The notes: a model not told the origin generated them from the sequence alone. 64,000 nt of DNA from Mactra quadrangularis (GCA_025267735.1 CM046309.1:59585319-59649318), one strand, 5' to 3'. Counted from the first letter of the stretch, positions 36,059-48,716 are shown. Numbers and translations: made by a program.

Positions 36059-36829
36059 GTATATACTTGATTCCGTATTCATCCGGAAAATTAACAAATA
36101 AAACATGATCTTCAGGGCTGTATGCAAATATATAGACCATGAATAAGTCAGACGTACTAAGTGTGATACATTGAACAAAACGCTAAATATACTTGTCTTC
36201 ACAAAATAAAATTCATAAGAACTGGACATTCAATCCACCGCAGTGAAATCTTTTACTGGACAAAATGAAAGTTTAGTGGACCAAAAATACTGTTAGGGAT
36301 ATGACAAAATATGCAGTCCAAAATAATGATTTAGAATAGCATACCCTGATGTTAAATCAATGATATAACAATGAATAATGCTATTATTAAATATGGAAAT
36401 ATATCGGCTGTATAAACCTAGTGGATCAACTGACCACTAACATTTTAAAAGTCACCGGACTCGGTCCAGTGGCGAAATTCGAAAAACTGAAATAATATAT
36501 AATAGTCCACTTTTCTCCATATAAATTGTATAATTGTAAATGTTATTCAACTATAAGTGTTGCATACATATACCCCGCTGATTTAAATATATTTTTATCC
36601 ATCGTGAGTAGAGAAGTTCTATAGTAAAAATTTAAAACAGTGGAGTTAATTCAAGTCAAGTCAAAATATTTTATTGGCATACACAATGTTCATCGCCAAG
36701 AAAATCTTTGGCAGTATTTTTTTACAAATAACGTATATACAATATTAAATATAAAAGAAAAGCATGCACAATTAATATATACAATGTATGACAAAACACT
36801 TACTAATTAAAAAGATATACAAGTACAGA
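36059..36829. other. Unit C 5' module
   Basis: This is near-identical to 28193-28960, including the dispersed CCAGTGG repeat and the CAAGTCAAAATATTTTATTG insert that precedes the minisatellite. Confidence 0.5.
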
Positions 36830-39664
36830 TGTACATGTATATAAACAGGTATTGAATGTACATGTATATAAACAGGTATTGAATGTACATGTATATAAAC
36901 AGGTATTGAATGTACATGTATATAAACAGGTATTGAATGTACATGTATATAAACAGGTATTGAATGTACATGTATATAAACAGGTATTGAATGTACGTGT
37001 ATATAAACAGGTATTGAATGTACATGTATATAAACAGGTATTGAATGTACATGTATATAAACAGGTATTGAATGTACATGTATATAAACAGGTATTGGAT
37101 GTACGTGTATATAAACAGGTATTGAATGTACATGTATATAAACAGGTATTGAATGTACATGTATATAAACAGGTATTGAATGTACGTGTATATAAACAGG
37201 TATTGAATGTACATGTATATAAACAGGTATTGAATGTACATGTATATAAACAGGTATTGAATGTACATGTATATAAACAGGTATTGAATGTACATGTATA
37301 TAAACAGGTATTGAATGTACATGTATATAAACAGGTATTGCATGTACATGTATATAAACAGGTATTGAATGTACGTGTATATAAACAGGTATTGAATGTA
37401 CATGTATATAAACAGGTATTGGATGTACATGTATATAAACAGGTATTAGATGTACGTGTATAAAAACAGGTATTGAATGTACATGTATATAAACAGGTAT
37501 TGGATGTACATGTATATAAACAGGTATTGAATGTACATGTATATAAACAGGTATTGAATGTACATGTATATAAACAGGTATTGAATGTACATGTATATAA
37601 ACAGGTATTGGATGTACATGTATATAAACAGGTATTGAATGTACGTGTATATAAACAGGTATTGGATGTACATGTATATAAACAGGTATAAAATGTACGT
37701 GTATATAAACAGGTATTGGATGTACGTGTATATAAACAGGTATAAAATGTACGTGTATATAAACAGGTATAAAATGTACGTGTATATAAACAGGTATTGG
37801 ATGTACGTGTATATAAACAGGTATTGAATGTACATGTATATAAACAGGTATTGAATGTACATGTATATAAACAGGTATTGGATGTACGTGTATATAAACA
37901 GGTATTGGATGTACATGTATATAAACAGGTATTGGATGTACGTGTATATAAACAGGTATTGGATGTACATGTATATAAACAGGTATAAAATGTACGTGTA
38001 TATAAACAGGTATTGGATGTACATGTATATAAACAGGTATAAAATGTACGTGTATATAAACAGGTATTGGATGTACATGTATATAAACAGGTATTGGATG
38101 TACATGTATATAAACAGGTATTGAATGTACATGTATATAAACAGGTATTGAATGTACATGTATATAAACAGGTATTGAATGTACATGTATATAAACAGGT
38201 ATTGAATGTACATGTATATAAACAGGTATTGAATGTACATGTATATAAACAGGTATTGCATGTACATGTATATAAACAGGTATTGCATGTACATGTATAT
38301 AAACAGGTATTGAATGTACGTGTATATAAACAGGTATTGGATGTACGTGTATATAAACAGGTATTGGATGTACATGTATATAAACAGGTATTGGATGTAC
38401 GTGTATAAAAACAGGTATTGAATGTACATGTATATAAACAGGTATTGAATGTACATGTATATAAACAGGTATTGAATGTACATGTATATAAACAGGTATT
38501 GAATGTACATGTATATAAACAGGTATTGGATGTACATGTATATAAACAGGTATTGAATGTACGTGTATATAAACAGGTATTGGATGTACATGTATATAAA
38601 CAGGTATAAAATGTACGTGTATATAAACAGGTATAAAATGTACGTGTATATAAACAGGTATTGGATGTACGTGTATATAAACAGGTATTGAATGTACATG
38701 TATATAAACAGGTATTGAATGTACATGTATATAAACAGGTATTGGATGTACGTGTATATAAACAGGTATTGGATGTACATGTATATAAACAGGTATTGGA
38801 TGTACGTGTATATAAACAGGTATTGGATGTACATGTATATAAACAGGTATTGGATGTACGTGTATATAAACAGGTATTGGATGTACATGTATATAAACAG
38901 GTATAAAATGTACGTGTATATAAACAGGTATTGGATGTACATGTATATAAACAGGTATTGGATGTACATGTATATAAACAGGTATTGAATGTACATGTAT
39001 ATAAACAGGTATTGAATGTACATGTATATAAACAGGTATTGGATGTACGTGTATATAAACAGGTATTGGATGTACATGTATATAAACAGGTATTGGATGT
39101 ACATGTATATAAACAGGTATTGGATGTACATGTATATAAACAGGTATTGAATGTACATGTATATAAACAGGTATTGGATGTACATGTATATAAACAGGTA
39201 TTGGATGTACATGTATATAAACAGGTATTGGATGTACGTGCATATAAACAGGTATTGGATGTACATGTATATAAACAGGTATTGGATGTACATGTATATA
39301 AACAGGTATTGCATGTACATGTATATAAACAGGTATTGAATGTACATGTATATAAACAGGTATTGAATGTACATGTATATAAACAGGTATTGAATGTACA
39401 TGTATATAAACAGGTATTGAATGTACATGTATATAAACAGGTATTGAATGTACATGTATATAAACAGGTATTGAATGTACGTGTATATAAACAGGTATTG
39501 AATGTACATGTATATAAACAGGTATTGAATGTACATGTATATAAACAGGTATTGGATGTACGTGTATATAAACAGGTATTGAATGTACATGTATATAAAC
39601 AGGTATAAAATGTACGTGTATATAAACAGGTATTGCATGTACGTGTATATAAACAGGTATTGAA
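36830..39664. repeat. 27 bp minisatellite, 105 monomers (unit C)
   Basis: The array is 2835 bp, exactly 105 x 27. Most monomers carry GTACATG where unit B mostly has GTACGTG. A rare variant (GTGTATAAAAACAGG) at 37456 recurs at 38401, an offset of 945 bp or 35 monomers, so part of the array was duplicated as a block. Open frames of up to 1003 codons on both strands are by-products of the period. Confidence 0.95.
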
Positions 39665-39833
39665 CGTGCCAATACGATTATAACAGCGATTGTTGACGTT
39701 GTCAGATAAAGGGAGATAACTCGTACGAAAATACAAACTCGGCAAGTAGCGGTTGTCGAACTTTAAAAGATCTCTACTCAAAACAAAAAAATGGAAATAA
39801 TTCATTGTTATCAAGGTGTACTATTTATGAAAC

Positions 39834-40062
39834 TTTTTTATTAGATTTTACGTCGTATTCAACACATATTTAGGTCATATATACGACGGACACCTCTTCC
39901 TACTATAGGTTTCATGGACACTTTTCTATCACCAGTACTAACTTACCCTACCACGAGGCCGACAACTCATGTATATGGTATGATGTACCGCGACCGGGCT
40001 CAGACTCGCGATCTTCGGATTCGAAGTCAGACTTACTTACCACTACGCCACGGCCGTGGCCA
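39834..40062 (-). mobile_element. Second tRNA-like SINE type, unit C
   Basis: The target duplication TATTTATGAAAC at 39822-39833 and 40063-40074 is identical to that in unit B. The insertion therefore predates the B/C duplication. Confidence 0.85.
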
Positions 40063-40242
40063 TATTTATGAAACAGTGACTTCATATGATAATATTATGC
40101 GAGTTATTTCTAAAATTGTCCATTCTTGCGTTAAAACTTCCACGAGAATTCAGCAGATATTTGATTCTGATATTTTATTCAGACTTCATATAACATATTA
40201 TTATATATCTAATAATTCTAACCAATCGACAATCTGCATTTG

Positions 40243-40325
40243 TACCACGTGACCGTCCAATATATTCCCGTATTGGATCCAAAAAATATATATTACTTTC
40301 GTATTGAACGATTGGGTACATGTGC
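40243..40325. repeat. Small hairpin, unit C
   Basis: This is the counterpart of 31238-31322, with the same CCGTCCAATA / TATTG(A)ACG stem. Confidence 0.55.
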
Positions 40326-40418
40326 ACTAAACGATATGATAAGAATGGCTGTTATTGCTTTGTTGAGGATAGTGGCGATGATGATTATTTCAAGGTAAAC
40401 TAAAGATATATAATAAAA

Positions 40419-40580
40419 AGGTTATTATACCTTTTACTGTACAATACTGCATATAATTGGACTCGTACACAGCTTGGAAAGTCATATTGGACTCGCCTAT
40501 TGGTTCGTCCAATATGACTTTCAAGCTGTGTACTCGTCCAAATATATTTCCGTATGGTACAGTAAAATGTATAATAACCT
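40419..40580. mobile_element. Near-perfect 162 bp hairpin, unit C
   Basis: It has the same length and structure as 31416-31577. One substitution in the stem (GTCCAATATGAC here, GTCTAATATGAC in unit B) restores pairing with GTCATATTGGAC. Confidence 0.8.
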
Positions 40581-40668
40581 ATAATTATCATAAATATCAG
40601 ATTCAGTATAGAATGTTTTATTGTTTCTATACGTCTGTATGGCACCAATTTTAGTTTCTTACTTATAA

Positions 40669-41033
40669 GGGACCTTAGTCAGTTATTTCCCATTGTATAC
40701 TCGTCAAATAGATAGGTGTAATTAGTTGGATTACTCTGATTTTACCCTTACTTTTTAATGTAAATTAACTCAATTTGCCACAATAATCTTAAATATTTTT
40801 TTAAATCCTTTAATTTGATTGAAAATCTACCTAAGTATTTTTAGGGTAAATAACTGTCTAAATTTCATCACTCTTGTTAATATCTTAATTTACAAGAAAG
40901 ATATTAGATGATATATTTTATTATCCTTACATAGGACTTCAATGATAAAATCCGAGGATTCCAACTGATAGGACATACGTACCAATAGGATTGCTTCGGA
41001 TATTATTAAGAAAAGATAACTGACAAAAGTCCC
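40669..41033. mobile_element. Harbinger-like MITE (copy 3), unit C
   Basis: Ends GGGACCTTAGTCAGTTATTT and, at right, AAAGATAACTGACAAAAGTCCCC. TAA precedes the left end. It is orthologous to 31666-32025. Confidence 0.75.
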
Positions 41034-42370
41034 CAAGTGTGTGAAATAATCTCAGCAATACATCGCTAAGTCAAGGACCCTTTATGTATATACATTGTAC
41101 ATGTATAGGGTCATTGGCTAAGTCTAACTTGTTTCAGTGCGGTTGTAAAATTAAATTCTTAATATTTAGAAAAATAATGTTCAAGCTCTTTAGTGGGTAA
41201 TTGATATTTCCCACATATTAACTTTGGTCTTACCTCGGGAAACAGTCTTGTTTTCGGGTTGGAAATAAGCACTGTCAACACACAGGCCATGTTTTAATAA
41301 GACCTATATCTATATAAACTCCAAGACTGTGTTTACAAATGACACAGATCAATAAAAGATGTTTGATCACATAGATTGATTGTAAATAAATACAAAATAT
41401 ATAGACAAACAGGATATAAGAAAAAAATCATCATTTTATTCAATAACTACAAATGAAATATAAAATTAAAATAAAACAATATAACTACAAAATGCTACAT
41501 AAATGAAACTAAAGCTACAAAAAAATAGAAAAATAATATACATTTGCAGTCTATGAAATTAGCATATGAAAGTGGTTGCCCGATAAGGTCATTCTAGCAG
41601 CTAGCATCATAATAATAATATTGTTTGAAGAAATTTGGTTACCCAAAAGATGTTTTGCTTGCCCGAACTAGAAATTGGTTGTCCCGGACAACCGGACACC
41701 CTCTAATTTCGTAGACTGCATTTGAGACACATTCATGTTACAAACTAGTTTTCATCGTAGACGTCTAAATACATCACGCACGAGACTAAAACTTGGAAGA
41801 AAACTAAAGTACAGTGTTGCCTAGCGATGCTTATAGTTTCTTAGTTCTTCTATCTTTTGAATGATTTTATCAGTTCAATGTGACTACTTAAAAAATCCAT
41901 CCTTTATCATCCTTCTACGTTTGTTTGTCTTCTGTTCTGTCCATCACTTTCAATAAACTATTTTAAACACTTTTTATAATGTTTCCTTTTTAAACCAAGC
42001 TTCTGGGACTTGAAAATCTTCAAAAACTCTCGTGTCATTGCAATAACCCGGGTGGTTTTTATAGCTAGATTTTACTGTATTTGTCAATGTATATCTTAAC
42101 TATACTGTTTTGGAAATAGTTTCGTGTTTGTAAATAACTCTAATGGCTGTTATTTTTTCGTACAGGTAACATGTGAGTATGAGTCACACAGCAAGGTTTA
42201 AACAAAGGTCACAAATATTTACATAAATTATATATAGGTTATATATTGTCATGAATAGTGAGATATACTTTTAATATTGAACTCGTCCACTCAAAAGGTA
42301 GAAAGATAATGCCCATACACCAAGTTAATGATTTAAACATACCACTTTGACATTTTGCATTTATTATTAA
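41034..42370. other. Unit C conserved 3' module
   Basis: This is the counterpart of 32026-33365. A short deletion near 41980 removes the TAGAGACCC segment found in units A and B. No gene is seen. Confidence 0.45.
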
Positions 42371-42716
42371 AGGTACTCATTCACATATTTCAACTAAGAG
42401 ATCAACTTTTTCTGAAACTATCAAAATTGTATGAAAACATTTTTGAAGCAGAAAAATTAGTGATTTGAGAACGACAATTTTAGTGCAAATTGACATACAA
42501 ATACAAATGATGGTGTTTAAAGAAGTAATAATCTACCCCGTATGTAACGACAAAGACACTTTTAGTGCATTTTTCTGACTTTTATTGTATATTTCTTGCA
42601 ATCTATTGGTCAGTTTGTCCTAAAACATTATGACATAATTTTGTGACAAAATTACAGACACTGAATGGTATTTTGAAAATATAGAAAAATTTAACCAAAT
42701 CTGTGAAGTAGTACAT
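42371..42716. mobile_element. piggyBac-type MITE, TTAA target (unit C)
   Basis: It is flanked by TTAA at 42367-42370 and 42717-42720. It is orthologous to the unit A and B insertions. Confidence 0.85.
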
Positions 42717-43293
42717 TTAATGTGCATTAATAAGAATGTGAATTGTTATAAAGTAATACATGCCAATAAAATAAGCTTGGAATAACTAAACAATTGACGT
42801 GGCATGTGTACCCCATATTGTTTATTATAGAACCGTCCATGTTTAAATTGCATAGTCCCATTGTTTACACGAATGAATAGAACATTGTTTAATAAAAAAA
42901 TGTACATGTAAAATAATAATAAATTATTTTCAACGATTTTTTTAAAAGCACCCGAGTTAGTTTGTATATCACGCAGAATAAAATAGTAAGTTTGCTAAGA
43001 AGTTGGAATTTTTTAGCTTTGCACAATTTTGAATGAGAGCATGCAGTTTTAAGTGTTCCGAGAGTTATTTCCTGACAATTTGTAAAGCATAAAAAAGAGA
43101 TTCACAGGGCTCAACATTAAAGGCCGTCCTATAGCCCCTGAAAACCTATACTTGGGTTCGAGAAACCTGTTACTGCGATTAAAGATGAGGTTCGAGCAAG
43201 TTGAAAATACAGCTACCTGTCCATTTGAGCACATAGTTTAAACAATAATGTCGAACCCTGGACTCGGACCTCCCTTCATTCGTGAAGAGAACA
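42717..43293. other. Unit C 3' flank of CaaX gene
   Basis: From about 42830 to 43290 this is almost identical to unit A (21940-22396) and clearly different from unit B, although upstream modules of C resemble B more. Confidence 0.5.
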
Positions 43294-43758
43294 TTACAGA
43301 ATGACACACTTGCCGCTGGAGCTCGATGAACTACATTCAATCCCCATCTTTTCATTTATATATCTTTCAACAAGGGCCGCAACTCCTGCTGGTGTGTTGA
43401 TTAAATATCCACCATGATTTTTAAACCAATCTGATCCTTCACATAATGCATTATATACAACGTCAGAACAATTTAATTTTGTTAAATCCCATCCTGGATT
43501 ATCTTCGGTGTGGCTAAGCCACCATGGTACAATCTTCGAAACGTCAAGATCTTGAACATATAATATTTTTGTTGGGTGTCCCATTTGCATCATCTCATCG
43601 ACAAAGTTTTGATACACTGTCCCTGATGCGGCTACAAAATGCTTTTTACCTTTCGGTCTTGGCCAGAAACTAATATACATTTTATTTGGTAGCTCCATAG
43701 CGATGTGTCCAGGTGAGAACCACCTCTTCCACAAATAAACTTTACAGAACTGGTCCAT
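43294..43758 (-). CDS. CaaX-tailed permuted papain-like protein (copy C)
   Basis: This is an intact 154-residue paralogue, starting at the conserved ATG (43758). His18 and Asn96-Cys97 are present in the invariant PGHIAMEL and LNCSDVVYNAL blocks. The C-terminal third (NHGGYLINTPAG and the Ser run) follows copy A. Several N-terminal and central positions follow copy B (RWFSPG, LYVQDLDVSK, TEDNP). The gene therefore looks like a patchwork of the two, as gene conversion or unequal crossing-over would make. It ends GKCVIL, a CaaX box of the geranylgeranyl type. The frame has no stop or frameshift, arguing that the family is still under purifying selection. Enzyme class is inferred from the motif layout only. 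Confidence 0.8.
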   Translation of the reverse strand: MDQFCKVYLWKRWFSPGHIAMELPNKMYISFWPRPKGKKHFVAASGTVYQNFVDEMMQMGHPTKILYVQDLDVSKIVPWWLSHTEDNPGWDLTKLNCSDVVYNALCEGSDWFKNHGGYLINTPAGVAALVERYINEKMGIECSSSSSSGKCVIL

Positions 43759-45060
43759 TTCTATTTCTTTCAATGTTACAAAGACTTAATTTATGTTGAA
43801 TACCAGGTATGTATTACACTTTAAATTTTACAAAATTCCACGACTTTTTTTTCAGATTTTTTTGCTTACAATTTGTCAATATTTAAAAAATTATTCCATG
43901 AATATTCAAATATCAAATTTTCTCAAAAGTGTATTTATTGGCACTTTGCTTTTAATTTGTTTATGTTTCGACCGACCTCTGTCTACAATTTGACCGATCT
44001 CGCTACGTTTTACTTGTCTATAATTTTTTAATTGTCTACGTTTTTACTTGTCTACGTTTTTACCTGTCTACGTTTTGACTTGTCAACGTGTTATTATTTT
44101 CTACATTTTCACTTTTCTGTGATAACAACACTTCTTACAATTAAGTCTCAATCTCCAATCTAAGAATTAAGGCGTTTAAGTAAACTTCCTCTAAAACACT
44201 GTATGACACTCACGTGCATTAAAATACACTTTAAAATAACTGCATTTGCTGATAGTAACAGTCTCTGCATAAATAATAGAATTGAGTCTTATATCATGTT
44301 AAGAAAACACATACAAAAAACCCAAAAAACAACGGCATTCCAAAATATCTATTTTTAGTAACAAAATTGCGAAACGGCTGAATATTGTTAACAGACGATA
44401 ATCTAGACTAGCGACCGAACAATTGTTTTAACTTTTGTAAGTTATTGGTTGACGCGATACGTTTTAACTGTTTTCAAACCATCTGTCAGTAAAGAGTTTA
44501 AAGTTAATCAAAGTTTAACGTTAAGTAAAGAATTTAAAGTTAACTAAAGTTTAATGTAACAAAACAAACTAAATGAACTTTAATGTAATATTTCACTATC
44601 ATGCTGAGACAGTAACAACGCAAGTGAAGTAAAGTAGAATTTGTATACCGCATACAATATCTTAACAAATTGATTCATCACATAATAAATACTATTTTTT
44701 ATAAAATCAACATTTATAGAGATAATAAAGATAATCTACTCATCATGTGTACAAATACCATAGTTTAGCTGTTTATTGTTTTAAGGCGATGTATAAATAT
44801 GGGACATAAATAAACGCATTCTATTTACTCGACAGTAAAGTATGTTGTCAAGTCTACTGCATAATATATTCATATTACGTCGAACACTTGTGTTAATGTC
44901 AAGTGTCGGCGCAGAACATTACTGAATTTATCATTGTTGTTTATTGTTTTAACAACACAGTTGGTGTTTCCGACGTGTAAACCTCACTTTAATGTTGTCA
45001 GTGGGTTTTTTTCTTTACCGATATTGTCATATGACTTACATTTCGAGAATTGTGTTAAAT
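43759..45060. other. Unit C 5' flank of CaaX gene
   Basis: The ACTTGTCTACGTTTT repeat occurs about four times at 44000-44100, and TTTAAAGTTAA-type repeats at 44490-44550. It carries the empty sites for the unit A insertions. At about 44870-44925 an extra segment (GTCGAACACTTGTG...CAAGTGTCGG, an imperfect hairpin) is unique to this unit. Confidence 0.45.
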
Positions 45061-45343
45061 GTTTCAAAATATTTATTTTGTTGGGTTTAACGCCGTAGCT
45101 ACACAATTTTTATGTTATTGTATAACGGTCAGCGCACCTAACTTAGATTTCCTGGACCCTTGTCTATAACCAGTTCTCACCTACTCTTCCACTAGGTCGG
45201 AAACTACTCCATATTATCTAATCAATGAAGGAAAATTGACATTATTGTCAAATTTTCATGGAAGGGTTCGTCATATAACCTCCCCGGGTGGGACTCGAAC
45301 CCTTACCCCCTTCGGCACAAGAAATCCAGCTACCAACCCGGGT
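45061..45343 (-). mobile_element. tRNA-derived SINE, unit C, A box deleted
   Basis: It is flanked by TTGTGTTAAAT at 45050-45060 and 45344-45354. Its head lacks the segment holding the A box (AACTGCGCTACCGA in the other copies), so it should be dead as a pol III gene. Confidence 0.8.
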
Positions 45344-45354
45344 TTGTGTTAAAT

Positions 45355-46081
45355 CATAAATGTATTAACTTGATTTAAAATTCATCCGAATTATTCTCTG
45401 TTGGGTTTTACTGAATACAAGGTGCTACCAATTAACAATGTTTTGATCAATTTATCTTGTGTTATATGTAATTAAGCCAAAAATCGATTTCAATACTGAA
45501 AGAAAATGCACATTTCTTTAAAAATATAAACAAAATTTCCAATTTTAATCCATGACTCGTTCTGTCTTTAAATGTGGTATTATCTGGCTGGGTTTTATAG
45601 TGAAATTTATTATAATAACTGCGTCTTTTTTGTTTTGAAGCACTTCGAGACCTAGTTTTGGAGGATAAATTCAAACATTTTTAAATCAGTTTTAAAAATG
45701 AACAAAACATTGTATGTTTTGAATTTGAATGTCGTCATTTGTGAATGTGGCGGTCATCTTAAAAACATATGCTATTTGCAAATATCAACGATATTTCAAG
45801 AACATGTCATATGAAGGGCCATTAAGGTATTTTTGATGCTTGTATCATATTACGTAATATTTTTGATGACCGCCAAGGAGAACTGTTAAGAAAATCGTGT
45901 CAACGCCGGACTCGATGCTTATGCTCGTAAATTGTAGATGTTTGGTCGCATTACGATACTTTAAACTAATCATTGTTTTTAAAAACATGCTGGTTGTTAG
46001 GTCAAAAGTAAAACAATAAACTTTGTCAACTGGTTTGTAGTTGTTTCGAATCTCTAAAAAATGATAATATTTATGCAACAC
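45355..46081. other. Unresolved sequence after unit C
   Basis: Homology to the units fades by about 45390. No gene, RNA or mobile-element boundary was recognised. Confidence 0.35.
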
Positions 46082-46943
<862 letters not shown>

Positions 46944-46948
46944 TGATA

Positions 46949-47085
46949 CAGTGTACTTTTTGATCTGTCAAAATGTCCATACCATTTCATATTTGGTCGC
47001 ACAATAAATAAGTAAACGTCTACCAACATATTGTGCGACCAGTCGAGAAATGATTTTGACTTTTTGACTGTTAAAAAATACACTG
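46949..47085. mobile_element. Small hairpin MITE bordering the microsatellite
   Basis: CAGTGTACTTTTTGATCTGT at left faces ACTGTTAAAAAATACACTG at right. TGGTCGCACAATA and TATTGTGCGACCA mirror inside. TA flanks both ends. The microsatellite ends about 5 bp from its left end. Confidence 0.72.
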
Positions 47086-48086
47086 TACAAGAGACACTTA
47101 TGTTACATGTTGTTTAATTGACATAACGATTTTGGTAAAAAAGGGGAGATAATACATTTCTCCTTTTCGGTTTATCGTGATATTTTGATTACTGCCCTTT
47201 GTTTAGTATTAAATATGAAACACTCCTCTAGATTCATTGTTTGTAGTTTTTGTGGTTAATCACATGACGTTGAGCAAGTGTTATATTTGATTTTTCCAAG
47301 TATAAAGTGCAAAATGTTTATTTTAAGCACTTCATGTACAGTTTATTGAGTCAATATCCGTGAATGTTTGTGAAATGCACACTAATGGGGATATGATACA
47401 AATCAGGCAAGTAAATTGTTAAATTTATATTTTATTTCATAAATTTTACGTCATTTATTGTGCTTACATAGGTAAATTATATAGTAGGGGAAAATAACGA
47501 TGAAATTTAAACTTAAACTTAAACAAAAGTATGATTTTTGACGAAGATTTTTTGTTTCATTTTTTATTAAAAGTTTAACAAATGCACAAAAGATGGTAGA
47601 CAAAAAATGTCAATTTTCCTCCATTATTAAGGTATAGGGAGAACTTAACGGCCTTGTTATTTAATAACCTTAGTAATTGAATTTCATGCGACGTGTGACG
47701 CTTAAAATTCAAAATGCATAGTTTAAGAAAAAAAGGGCCCCTATATTAAGATCATTCCGCAATTAAAAGCACTCATGTTGATGATTACAATCGTGATAAT
47801 TCACTGTACTATTTTGACATTGTCTATTTGTAATATTATGAAACTACATGTACATGTCGTATTCTAGGTCATGCGTGTTTTTGTACTTTAAAAATGGACT
47901 TGCACATTAAATAGGCGAATAAGCTGATACACGAACAACATGTTTCTGGTTTAAATACTCCAATTTGATATTAAAAATTCATTAAAATATTGTAAATGTA
48001 TATTTTAAATAATGATATGTTTTTAAAACAAGAGAAAACTAACTTAACTACAAAATTGCAAAAAAAATAATTCTCCCCTAAAGCTA
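47086..48086. other. Unresolved AT-rich sequence
   Basis: No gene is supported. A stretch near 47610-47660 (CCATTATTAAGGTATAGGGA) resembles one near 1385-1420, hinting at a dispersed repeat. Confidence 0.35.
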
Positions 48087-48427
48087 CAGTCCCATAAACA
48101 TAAAAAAAGCCGTAAAGGCACCGTACGGGCGCCGTGCGATCAAATTCCGCAAGGACCCGTACGAACTCTTGCGTACCCGTACGGACTGTAACGGTTTTAC
48201 CAGGGACCGTGACATACGCCCTGGATACATGTATCAGTTTCAGAGTCAAATCGTGAATAAAATCGTGGCCAAGTATGGATTAAACATGCATATCTTTCAG
48301 CTAGGACTCCGTACGGATGTGTTGTTTTGTACCACGTGCCTACCGTCACCTTAATACGCAATGCTTCCCACGGCCTACGACTTTCTGCACGTACGGGTCC
48401 GTAACAAGCCACGATTTTATGGGACTG
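48087..48427. mobile_element. GC-rich 341 bp MITE
   Basis: Perfect 12 bp terminal inverted repeats, CAGTCCCATAAA and TTTATGGGACTG, enclose a CpG-rich body. The body is dense in CGTACGG/CCGTACG motifs near both ends (48120-48190 and 48305-48410). Frames on both strands of 60-92 codons overlap and are not convincing. Confidence 0.72.
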
Positions 48428-48647
48428 AGGCATTAATATTGGTGTGTAAAGAAGCTGGCTATGTTTATAGACGCAATGTTTACGTGGACGACATGTATGT
48501 TCTTATTATGTAGCATTTATAAACTTGACAATCTTATAAACTTGACATGAGACGACAACAGACAAAAGTATGGACACTTAACTTATGAACTCATTGTACA
48601 AAATGTAACATAATTAAGTACAAACTAGAAAACAATCATATGACAAT

Positions 48648-48707
48648 ACAGTGCCCTCCAAAAGTTCTTGAACTTTGTCACTGAGATAAATTTGAGAATG
48701 AATAATC
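48648..48707. mobile_element. Tc1/mariner-like MITE end fragment
   Basis: ATACAGTGCCCTCCAAAAGT followed by TCTTGAACTTTG resembles the complement of the right end of the element at 51340-51599. The SINE at 48717 interrupts what follows. Confidence 0.45.
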
Positions 48708-48716
48708 ATTCACACC

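Larger units (their letters stand above)
19765..45390. repeat. Three-unit tandem segmental duplication
   Basis: Three direct units each run from a conserved stretch (starting TTAACAAAT..GCATG..TTCAGG..TGTATGCAAATATAT) through a conserved 3' module, a TTAA MITE and the CaaX-protein gene to a minus-strand SINE. Unit A is about 19765-28192, unit B 28193-36058, unit C 36059-45390. The gene ATGs lie at 22861, 34744 and 43758. Shared SINE and MITE insertions prove common descent. Unit A lacks the 27 bp minisatellite, the second SINE and the large hairpin present in B and C. It has two private insertions (24077-25101 and 25274-27879). Confidence 0.88.

Noticed and set aside
36772..39814. Very long open frames (up to 1003 codons, several per strand) in the 27 bp array
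   Set aside because: The period is nine codons and the monomer lacks stops in several frames on both strands, so the frames are automatic. Composition is purely repetitive and no start context or domain supports a protein.
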